This document shows, one piece after another, positions 7,926-16,500 of a DNA stretch of 32,139 bases; positions within the stretch are counted from its first letter, which is position 1, and every line of letters begins with the position of its first letter. A program made the translations under genes and the position numbers. Source of the DNA: an uncultured Clostridia bacterium (GTDB lineage Bacteria; Bacillota; Clostridia; Oscillospirales; Oscillospiraceae); contig CAMUYE010000018.1 in NCBI GenBank assembly GCA_947164825.1, positions 1 to 32,139 on the forward strand, written 5' to 3'. The notes under the pieces were generated by a model, which was given only the letters and a program-made list of their open reading frames with translations, had not been told where the DNA came from and searched no databases.

Positions 7926-10511
7926 TTATTTCTTCCGCTCATAGGGCGTTCCCGTCAAAGGCAGCTGGGTTCTTCTCACACCGTCCCGCTGATAATAGGC
8001 TTCCGCGATGGCGGGAGCCGTGGGGATGGAGGTGATCTCGCCGATGCCGATGGCGCCGTTGGCGTAGGGGAGGCCCGGCTTGTCTACGACAATGGCCCTG
8101 ATCTCCGGGATCTGGTCGGCCTTGAAGAGACCCAGAGTGCCGAATTTGCCCGTGGGCCTGCAGTTGTCGTCGATGGGATAGCGCTCTGTCAGGGCGAAGC
8201 CCATGGACATGACCATGCCGCCCTCGATCTGCCCCTCGCAGGAGAGGGGATTGACGGCCTTGCCCACGTCGTGAATGCCGATGAGCTTTTTGATCCGGCC
8301 CGTTTCCCGATCCAGAACGCACATCTGCGTCGCGTAGCCGTAGGCCACGTGGCTCACGGGGTTCGGCAGATCGGCCCTGAGCTTGTCGGTCTTCGCCAGG
8401 TATTCCCCGTAGAACGCCTGCCCCTTCAGATCCGCCAGTTCCCTGCCCCGCAGGGCTTCGACCAGCTTTTCGCAGGCCCGGCGTACGGCCTCCCCGGTGA
8501 TGAGGGTCTGGCGGGAACCGGAGGTGTCGCCGGAGTCCGGGGCGATCCAGGTGTTGGAGCGTTCGTAGACAATCTGGTCGGGCCGCAGGCCTGCGTTGGT
8601 GACCACCATCTGGACCAGGACCGTCCCCAGGCCCTGGCCGATGCAGGAGGCCCCGGAGTAGATGTGCAGCTTGCCGTCGTCCTCCACGATGAGCCTGGCC
8701 CGGCCCCAGTCGGGGAGTCCCACGCCGACCCCGGCGTTCTTCATGGCGCAGGCCAGACCCACGGGGTCTCCCGCGGTCACGGCTTCGTCGTAGTATTGCT
8801 TCGCAATCACCAGAGTTTCCACCAGGCCCGTTTCCGGGCCCACGATCTGGCCGTTGGGCAGCACGCCGCCGGGGCGGATGGCGTTGCGTATCCGGATCTC
8901 CCAGGGCGAGATGCCAACGCGCTCCGCCATCTCGTTCAGCAGACTCTCGATGGCAAAGCAGGTCTGGGTGACGCCGAAGCCCCGGAAGGCCCCGGCGGGG
9001 GGATTGTTGGTGTAGTAGGCCGTGCCCTCGATTTCAAAGTTTTCGTAGGCGTAGGGCCCGGCGGCGTGGGTGCAGGCCCGTTCCAGCACCGGCCCGCCCA
9101 GGGAGGCGAAGGCGCCGGTGTCGGAGACGACCTTGGCCTTGACGCCCTGGATGACGCCGTTCTCGTCGCAGCCCAGGGTGAAGTCCATGGAGAAGGGGTG
9201 GCGCTTGGGGTGGACCAGAATGGACTCGGCCCGGCTCAGCTTGACCTTGACGGGCACCCGGGCCAGGTAGGCGATCAGGGCCGCGTGGTGCTGAACGCTC
9301 ATGTCCTCCTTGCCGCCGAAGCCGCCGCCGACGAGCTGATTTTCCACCAGACATTGTTCGTAGGGGACCCCCAGCATGGAGGCGCACTCATGCAGCGTGG
9401 TGTGAGCGCCCTGATCCGAGGTCAGCAGCTTGACCCCGCCGTTCTCCAGGGGCAGGGCCACGCAGCATTCGGGCTCCAGAAAGGCGTGCTCGGTCCAGGG
9501 GGTCTCAAAGTGCCGGGAGATCACGTGGGCGGACCTGGCGATGGCCCCCGCAGCGTCGCCCCGGGAGACCTGCCTGTGGGCCTGGACGTTGTCCTTGTCG
9601 GTCTCGAAGACCAGGGGCGCCCCGGGAGCCGCGGCCTCCGCCGGATTGTGGACGGCGGGCAGGACCTCGTATTCCACCCTGACCAGCTTTTTCGCCGCCT
9701 CCAGGGTCTCCCGGTCCCTGGCGCAGACCAGGGCGATCGCGTCCCCCAGATAGTGGGTGATCTGCCCTACGCCGATCAGGGTGGGCTGATCCTTCTTGAT
9801 GTGGCCCACATTGACCTGGCCGGGAATGTCCCTGGCGGTCAGAACGCAGACCACGCCGGGCAGGGCCTCGGCCTCGCCGGTATCGATGGAGAGCACCCGC
9901 GCCCGGGGATAGGCGCTCCGCACGGCGGAGCCGTAGCACATGCCCTCCACGTAGATATCGTCGGGGTATTTGCCATAGCCCAGAACCTTCTCCGCCACGT
10001 CGATCCGGTGGACCCGGGAGCCCACTTGAAAGTCGTCCGCGGAAGGCGCCGGGATCCGGCCCTCCCGGAACAGCTTCGCGGCCAGCAGGATGCCGTCGAT
10101 GATCTTGACGTAGCCCGTACAGCGGCAGATGTTGTTGCGGATGGCGTAGCCGGCCTCGGCCCGGGTAGGGGAGGGGTTGAGGTCCAGCAGGGCTTTGGCG
10201 GCCATGACCATGCCGGGGATGCAGAAGCCGCACTGAACCGCCCCCGCCTCGCCGAAGGCGTAGACGAAGACTTCTTTTTCAAAGGGGGACAGACCCTCCA
10301 CGGTCAGGACCGACTTGCCCTCCAGCTTGTCCGTCATGGGGACGCAGGCCTTGGTCAGCTTGCCGTCGATGAGGACCTGGCAGGTTCCGCAGGCGCCTTC
10401 GCTGCAGCCGTCCTTGACGCTGGTCAGCCCCAGCTCGTCCCGCAGGAAGCGGATCAGCTTCTGATTCCGTTTTGCTGTGACGGCCTTCCCGTTCACGGTA
10501 AAGCTTGCCAT
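7926..10511 (-). CDS. Molybdenum hydroxylase, fused [2Fe-2S] and molybdopterin subunits (xanthine dehydrogenase / aldehyde oxidoreductase type)
   Basis: An 861-residue single-chain enzyme laid out like Desulfovibrio aldehyde oxidoreductase and the family annotated as selenium-dependent xanthine dehydrogenase. Residues 1-75 form a plant-type [2Fe-2S] domain (Cys36, 41, 44, 56). Residues 76-160 form the second [2Fe-2S] domain (Cys94, 97, 129, 131; CGFC and CRC). The rest is the molybdopterin domain with GGGFGGKED, AFRGFG and the catalytic glutamate in GIGE (about Glu825). It would hydroxylate a purine, an aldehyde or an N-heterocycle. There is no FAD subunit in the chain or beside it, so the electron acceptor is unknown. 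GGAGGG lies 7 nt before the ATG. It lies downstream of tldD-tldE, and no promoter is evident in the 125-nt gap. Confidence 0.92.
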   Translation of the reverse strand: MASFTVNGKAVTAKRNQKLIRFLRDELGLTSVKDGCSEGACGTCQVLIDGKLTKACVPMTDKLEGKSVLTVEGLSPFEKEVFVYAFGEAGAVQCGFCIPGMVMAAKALLDLNPSPTRAEAGYAIRNNICRCTGYVKIIDGILLAAKLFREGRIPAPSADDFQVGSRVHRIDVAEKVLGYGKYPDDIYVEGMCYGSAVRSAYPRARVLSIDTGEAEALPGVVCVLTARDIPGQVNVGHIKKDQPTLIGVGQITHYLGDAIALVCARDRETLEAAKKLVRVEYEVLPAVHNPAEAAAPGAPLVFETDKDNVQAHRQVSRGDAAGAIARSAHVISRHFETPWTEHAFLEPECCVALPLENGGVKLLTSDQGAHTTLHECASMLGVPYEQCLVENQLVGGGFGGKEDMSVQHHAALIAYLARVPVKVKLSRAESILVHPKRHPFSMDFTLGCDENGVIQGVKAKVVSDTGAFASLGGPVLERACTHAAGPYAYENFEIEGTAYYTNNPPAGAFRGFGVTQTCFAIESLLNEMAERVGISPWEIRIRNAIRPGGVLPNGQIVGPETGLVETLVIAKQYYDEAVTAGDPVGLACAMKNAGVGVGLPDWGRARLIVEDDGKLHIYSGASCIGQGLGTVLVQMVVTNAGLRPDQIVYERSNTWIAPDSGDTSGSRQTLITGEAVRRACEKLVEALRGRELADLKGQAFYGEYLAKTDKLRADLPNPVSHVAYGYATQMCVLDRETGRIKKLIGIHDVGKAVNPLSCEGQIEGGMVMSMGFALTERYPIDDNCRPTGKFGTLGLFKADQIPEIRAIVVDKPGLPYANGAIGIGEITSIPTAPAIAEAYYQRDGVRRTQLPLTGTPYERKK

Positions 10512-10537
10512 GTTGTTCCCTCCCGAATCCGGATATG

Positions 10538-10556
10538 ATCGGCGGATCCCGCCGAT
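10538..10556. other. Small perfect hairpin upstream of the molybdenum hydroxylase gene
   Basis: ATCGGCGG-ATC-CCGCCGAT is a perfect 8-bp stem with a 3-nt loop, about 27 nt upstream of the start codon. It could be a protein-binding palindrome or an mRNA processing hairpin. There is no T-run. A short direct repeat TCAGAGCGG lies nearby, next to the tldE stop codon. Confidence 0.35.
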
Positions 10557-10636
10557 GGGGGCAGATACGCCCGGAGCTGCGATCCCGTCCCGGACAAGCG
10601 CGCCGGCTTCCGGTCAGAGCGGCTGATCAGAGCGGA

Positions 10637-11923
10637 TTATTCGATGCCGGCCACCGTGACGCCGTTGAGTTTGGTCACGGCGGGGATGGACCAGTTGTCG
10701 TACTGGACGGTCTCGGCGGAGAGGTACAGCTCACCCAGGAGCTCCCGGAGGTTGCCGCTGACGCTGCCGCCGGTGACGGGGGTGACGGTCTCGCCGTCGT
10801 GCCAGTAGGCCAGGCGGATCTCGCCGAAGATATCTCCGGTCATGGAATCCACCTCGAAGCCGGAGAACTCCACAGCCTCCAGATATTTGCCCTTCCGCAG
10901 CTCGGCCTCGCTCTGCTTTCCGCCGGCCACGGCGTAGTTGCCGGGCTGGAAGGAGTCCTCCAGGCCCATATAGCAGGAGAACATCCGGCCTCCGAGGAAG
11001 TGCTCGGGCACGTTGTCCCGGAGCATGACCGTGTCCCGGATGGGAGAGCCCTCGTTGTCGAAGGCCCGGTTCAGGGAGGAATTGGGCAGCTCCCGCTTGG
11101 CGGTCAGGGTCACCCTGTCGCCCTTCACGTCCTCGGCGATGGGCTTGCCGATGGCCCAGTCGCTCATGCGGCGGCAGATCATGGCCGGATCCAGTCGGTC
11201 GGCAAAGTAGGCGTAGACCTCGATGGCGTCCTCGCCGGAGAGGATCAGGTCCGCCTTGCCCAGGGCCGGGGTGGGCTTTGCCAGAAGCCGGTCCCGGCCG
11301 TAGGCCATGGCCTTTTTTACATCCCGTTCCAGACCCGCGGCGTCGCAGGAGCCGCTTTCGTACATCCGGTAGAGCTCGATCTCATGGTTCCCGTTTCTGG
11401 CATTCACGATGACCTCCGCCATGCTCTCGGGATAGGTCTCGGTCACGTCCACGCCCTCGGAATTGAGATAGCGGCGGGTGGCGGAGGATGCGAAGATCTC
11501 ATAGCTGTTGAGGTCCTCCGTCTCCGTCTCGGGCAGAGCCTTCAGGGTGCGGAGGAAGTCGCCCGCGATGGCGGGGACGTCCACACAAACCCGGTCCCGA
11601 TGGGCGGCGTGGGCCTCCGAGGGCTTGCGGAGGGTGTAGAGCTTGTTGGGCGCCAGGGTGGCCTGATAGGCCAGGTTTGCCACCAGCTTTTTGGCCTCTT
11701 CCGAAGAGGCCGTGGGAGGCAGCTCCGCACCGGCGGAGCCGATTTTGTCCTCGCCGATCTTTTGATACACCTTGATGCCCAGGCTGTAGATCCGCTTGGC
11801 CCGGTTCTGATCCAGCGCGTGGCGGATGAAGTAGAACTCCCAGCCCTCGGTGCGCATTTCGGTGACTTCCCAGGCGTAAACGCCTGCGTTTTTCAGGATT
11901 TCAAGTACCTGTTCCAGCATCAT
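10637..11923 (-). CDS. TldE/PmbA family metalloprotease-associated protein
   Basis: A 428-residue protein of the TldD/PmbA fold with no HExxxH motif, so it is the TldE (PmbA)-type partner that forms a heterodimer with TldD. The ATG at 11923 overlaps the TGA of the preceding tldD (ATGA), which implies translational coupling. GAGG lies 5 nt upstream, and a second ATG follows at once. The ORF-track start at 11977 lies inside tldD. In other bacteria the pair degrades or matures peptides such as microcin B17 or CcdA. No peptide precursor is visible here. Confidence 0.88.
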   Translation of the reverse strand: MMLEQVLEILKNAGVYAWEVTEMRTEGWEFYFIRHALDQNRAKRIYSLGIKVYQKIGEDKIGSAGAELPPTASSEEAKKLVANLAYQATLAPNKLYTLRKPSEAHAAHRDRVCVDVPAIAGDFLRTLKALPETETEDLNSYEIFASSATRRYLNSEGVDVTETYPESMAEVIVNARNGNHEIELYRMYESGSCDAAGLERDVKKAMAYGRDRLLAKPTPALGKADLILSGEDAIEVYAYFADRLDPAMICRRMSDWAIGKPIAEDVKGDRVTLTAKRELPNSSLNRAFDNEGSPIRDTVMLRDNVPEHFLGGRMFSCYMGLEDSFQPGNYAVAGGKQSEAELRKGKYLEAVEFSGFEVDSMTGDIFGEIRLAYWHDGETVTPVTGGSVSGNLRELLGELYLSAETVQYDNWSIPAVTKLNGVTVAGIE

Positions 11924-13353
11924 CCCAACCTCGCTTTCGTTTTGAGATAGGGGCCTCCGTCGGCCACCTTGACCCACTCCTTGTGGCCCTTGCCGCAGCC
12001 GCCGCTGCCGAAGACCTCCCGGTCACGGGAGCGCATGCAGATGCCGCCCAGAAGATCGGGCACATAGCCCGTGAGGATGATGGGGGCCACGACCCGGCCG
12101 GTCAGCTTGCCGTCCACAATCTCCCGGCCCTTTTTGATGATGCACTGGATGCCCCAGTGCTTGGGGTCCTCCATGCCGCTCTCCATGCCCTCCAGGAGGA
12201 AGCCCCGCTTGGTGGCGGCGATCATCTCCTCCAAGCTGCTGTCGCCGGAGTCGAACATGGTGTTGGTCATGCGGGTGTAGACCTTGTGGGCGTAGTTCTG
12301 ACGCTTGCCGTTGCCTGTGGGCTTCACGCCCAGACGCAGGGCGGACAGGGCGTCGCAGATGCCGGTTTTCAGGATGCCCTTGTCGATTTCCGTCACGTCC
12401 CCGGCCAGGACGCCCTCATCGTCGAAGGCGTAGCTGGTGACATTCTCGGCGCACAGAGCGCCCTCATGCATGGAGCAGAGCTCGCTGCCAACGCGCTTGC
12501 CGATGTAGTCCTTGCCCAGGGCGCGGTTTTTGACAAACATGTCCATCTCCACGCCGTGGCCGAAGGCCTCGTGGGCGATGAGGCCCGTCACCTCGGGAGA
12601 GGTGATGATCTCGTATTCGCCGGGCTCGATGCGCTCGGCGGAGAGGAGCTCCGCCGCGCCGGCGGCTGCCTTGTCCAGCTTGGCCGCGAGGCCGTCAAAG
12701 AGCTCGGGACCGCAGAGACCGGAGACAGAGGCGTAGTCCATCTGATTCTTGCCGTCCTCCATCACCACGACGCCCACCATCCCCTCGGAGTAGACGTAGC
12801 TCTGGCTCAGATCCCGGTTTTTGGTGAGGAAGAGCTTGCTGATATGGGTGCTCTGGGCGGAGGTGAAGCATTCGATCGTGCGGGGATCCAGGCTCATGCC
12901 CCGGTCGGACAGGGCGGTGAGCTTCTCCACCAAGGCCTTGATGTCCGCGGTCTCGGGAAGCTGCTCGGTCTCCTTCTCCACAAAGAGCGTCAGGGGCTCG
13001 TCGTCCAGAACCGGAGTGTCATAGATCGTGGTTCCGGTCTCGCGGAGGAGGGCGAGCTGGGCGTCCAGGGCAGCCTTGATCTGGCCGCAGGTCGCTTCGG
13101 CAGCGGCCGGGTCGAACTCGTTGAGGGCATACTCACTGTAGAGCCCGTCCTTCCAGACGCGGAACACGACGCCGCGCTCCGTGGTCATGGTCGCGTTCCG
13201 GACGGCCTTGGAATGCTGGGAGATGCTCAGCCCCAGACCCACGGAATCCGTCGCCAGAGCGCTGACGTAGGGATAGTCCCGCCCCAGCAGCTCGATCAGC
13301 GTTTTGAGCCCGTCCCGGATGTGCAGCAGCCAGGGGGAAAAGTTTGCTTTCAT
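11920..13353 (-). CDS. tldD: TldD family metalloprotease
   Basis: A 477-residue protein with the TldD signature HEAFGHGVE (His261, Glu262, His266), which binds the catalytic zinc. The C-terminus carries the conserved GxGGCGKGH segment. TldD and TldE form a cytoplasmic heterodimeric protease acting on unfolded or small peptides. AAAGGA lies 8 nt before the ATG, and a consensus promoter lies about 40 nt further upstream. The gene is first in a minus-strand set with tldE and the molybdenum hydroxylase, and is divergent from the secreted C1 protease gene. Confidence 0.93.
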   Translation of the reverse strand: MKANFSPWLLHIRDGLKTLIELLGRDYPYVSALATDSVGLGLSISQHSKAVRNATMTTERGVVFRVWKDGLYSEYALNEFDPAAAEATCGQIKAALDAQLALLRETGTTIYDTPVLDDEPLTLFVEKETEQLPETADIKALVEKLTALSDRGMSLDPRTIECFTSAQSTHISKLFLTKNRDLSQSYVYSEGMVGVVVMEDGKNQMDYASVSGLCGPELFDGLAAKLDKAAAGAAELLSAERIEPGEYEIITSPEVTGLIAHEAFGHGVEMDMFVKNRALGKDYIGKRVGSELCSMHEGALCAENVTSYAFDDEGVLAGDVTEIDKGILKTGICDALSALRLGVKPTGNGKRQNYAHKVYTRMTNTMFDSGDSSLEEMIAATKRGFLLEGMESGMEDPKHWGIQCIIKKGREIVDGKLTGRVVAPIILTGYVPDLLGGICMRSRDREVFGSGGCGKGHKEWVKVADGGPYLKTKARLG

Positions 13354-13388
13354 CTGATCAGTCCTTTCTGTAATAGGTTTCTGCGTCT

Positions 13389-13417
13389 ATTATACAAAAG
13401 TCGGAATCCTTTTTCAA
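13389..13417 (-). promoter_or_regulatory. SigA-type promoter of tldD-tldE
   Basis: On the minus strand, TTGAAA (13412-13417), a 17-nt spacer, and a perfect TATAAT (13389-13394). Confidence 0.85.
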
Positions 13418-13492
13418 CCGTTATTCTGCTGAATGACGGAACGAATTTTTTGTATAAAACAAACAAAAACATGGCGAATATTTATAAAATTG

Positions 13493-13520
13493 TGGACAAA
13501 TTCACCGAATGTGCTATAAT
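13493..13520 (+). promoter_or_regulatory. SigA-type promoter of the C1 protease gene
   Basis: TGGACA (13493-13498), 16 nt, and a perfect TATAAT (13515-13520) with an extended TG one base upstream of the -10. This divergent promoter shares the 218-nt intergenic region with the tldD promoter. Confidence 0.75.
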
Positions 13521-13571
13521 AGCAATGTATCGGGACGCCCGATGCAAAATTATTTTGATGGGAGAGTTTTT

Positions 13572-16500
13572 ATGAAACACTCGCTGAAAAAGGTCATGGC
13601 GCTTCTTCTTGCAACGATTCTGGTCATGACGATGCTTCCGACTGTCGCCTTCGCCGGAAACGGGATCGCCGGAGAAGGCCGGGCCGACGACGCCCGGATA
13701 CCCAACGACTACATCCCCTTCGTGCGGCACGGCAGCAGCGCCGTCTCCGACGCCTACGCCCGCGGCGATATGGCGACCTACCGCCAGCTCTCGGGCTGCA
13801 GCGCCACCCGCGGCACCCTGCCCTCCAGCTACGACAGCCGCGACTACGGCTACATCACCTCCGTCAAGAATCAGAACCCCTACGGCACCTGCTGGACCTT
13901 CGGCACCATGGCCCCCATCGAGGCCTACATGATCAAGCACGGCATCATCAACAAGGCCACCGGCGCCGCCGCCACCACCAGCATGGACCTCTCCGAGTAC
14001 CATCTGGCCTGGTTCACCTACACCAACGCCTATGACGCCGAGGGCATGCTCACCGGCGACAAGACCACCGCCAAGACCGACAGCAGCGCCTCCTCCTATC
14101 TGGATCGGGGCGGCAACTACGCCCTTGCCACCTATACGCTGATGCGCTGGGAAGGCGCGGCCTCCGAGTCCACCTCCGCCCTGGCCTACAGCAACGCCTC
14201 CACCTCCGGCCTGAACTCCCAGTACGCCTACGCCTACAACGTGGCCCACGTGACCGACGCCACTTGGATCAACGTCTCCGATCAGGACGCCGTCAAGCAG
14301 GCCATTATGGAGTACGGCGCCGGCACCATCAGCTACTATCACAGCGACAGCTATCTGAATACCTCCACCTACGCCTACTACTACAACGCCGGCACCTCCT
14401 CCAACCACGCGGTCACCGTCGTGGGCTGGGACGACAACTACGCCGTCTCCAACTTCAAGTCCGGCAAGCGGCCCTCCAACCCCGGCGCCTGGATCATCAA
14501 GAACTCCTGGGCCTCCTCCTGGGGCAAGAACGGCTACTTCTACCTCTCCTACGAGGATACCTCCGTCGTCAACGGCGCCTGCTGCTTCTACAAGGTCGCC
14601 GCGGAAGACAACTACGCCCACTGCTATCAGTACGACGGCACCGCCAACGTGGTGAACTATCAGAGCATGGGCAATAACTGCCAGATCGCCAACATCTTCA
14701 CCGCCAACGGCACCCAGTCCCTGAAGGCCGTGGCCCTCTCCCCCTGGGACGAGGCCACCACCTACACCCTGTACATCTACACGGGCCTGAGCTCCGACAC
14801 CAACCCCACCTCCGGCACCCTGGCGTGCACCCAGACCGGCTACCTGCCCTACTCCGGCTACTTCACCATCCCCCTGGATCAGAGCGTGTCTCTGACCAAC
14901 GGCGAGAAGTTCTCTGTGGTCTTCAAGCTGAGCACCCCCGAGCCCGACCCCGACGAGAACAACACCTACGTCCACATCCCCTACGACGCCACCAGCAGCG
15001 ACGTCAGCTGGGTCACCTTCACCCACACCAACCACGGCAACACCTCTTACTATAAGGAAGCCAACGGCTCCTGGACCAACGTGCCCAACAACGGCGACTT
15101 TCGCATCAAGGCCTACACCGACGACGCCTCCTACACCGTGACCGCCGTCTCCAACAACACCAGCTACGGCACCGTCTCCGTCAACGGCAACAAGATCACC
15201 GCCAGCCCGAAGACCGGCTACTACGTCTCCGACGCCCAGGTGACCTCCGGCACCGCCACGGTCTCCATCAACGGCAACGTCATCACCGTCAACGCCTCCT
15301 CCGACTGCACCGTCAAGGTCATCTTCGCGGTCAAGCCCCAGTATACCGTGACCTACAAGGCCCTGGGCTCCACCCTGAGCACCGCCACGGCCTACGTGCA
15401 GGACGTCATCAACCTGCCCGCCACGGCCACCGCCGTCGACGGCTATAGCTTCGTAGGCTGGACCACTTCCACCGTGGCCGAGACCACCGTGAAGCCTGAG
15501 TACTACGCCCCCGGCGCGGAGTACACCGTCACCGGCAACGCCACCCTCTACGCCCTCTATACTCGCAGCGAGGGCAGCGGCGAGATCGTCTACGAGATCG
15601 TCTCCGAGCCCATCACCGACTGGGCAGGCAAGTACGTCGTCACCTGCGGCAAGGACAGCTCCATGCTGGTCCTGAAGGGTCTCTCCGGCAACACCTCCTA
15701 TGAGAGCTCCTCCGCCGGCGGCGCCGCCAGCTTCTCCGGCACCGGCATGACCCTTGACAACGGCGTGCTCAAGAACGTCGGCAGCGCCTACATCTTCGAG
15801 GCCGCCTCCGCCGACGGCGGCTGGAGCCTCAAGAACGCCTCCACCGGCACCTACCTGGGCAGCTACAACAGCTACCTCTACAGCCGCTCCTCCTACTCCT
15901 CCAGCTACTGCGTCTGGAGCCTGGAGTACGACACCTACAACATCTGCATGAAGGTGAGCAACGCCGCCAGCTCCAGCTACCCCTACCTGGTGAAGGGTTC
16001 CAACAGCTACTTCGTCATCAACAGCGGATACACCACCAACAAGACCCAGCTCTGGAAGCAGACCACCGCCTCCACCACCTACTACAACACCAACCCCTCC
16101 GCGACCCACACCCACACCGCCGCGGCCGCCGTGCAGGAGAACTACGTGGCTCCCACCTGCACCGCCGCCGGCAGCTATGACGAGGTTGTCTACTGCTCCA
16201 GCTGCGGCGAAGAGATGAGCCGCACCGCCAAGACCGTGGCCGCCCTGGGCCACAACGCCGGCTCTCCCGTCCAGGAGAACTACGTGGCTCCCACCGAGAC
16301 CACGGACGGCGGCTACGACACCGTGACCTACTGCACCCGCTGCAGCGCCGAGCTGAGCAGGACCCACACCACCCTGCCCGCCACCGGCCCCACCGTCTAC
16401 TACACCGTGAGCTTCTCCGTGCCCAATGGCGTGACCTCTCCCGCCAGCCAGACCGTGGCCGCGGGCGGCTCCGTCACCCTGCCCACCGCCGGCGCGCCCG

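Noticed and set aside
8271-10538. 755-codon plus-strand ORF opposite the molybdenum hydroxylase
   Set aside because: Gly/Asp/Val-rich shadow frame; the minus strand has both Fe-S domains and the Mo site.
10505-13575. Plus-strand ORFs of 481 and 530 codons opposite tldE and tldD
   Set aside because: Antisense shadows in high-GC DNA; no motifs or ribosome binding sites.
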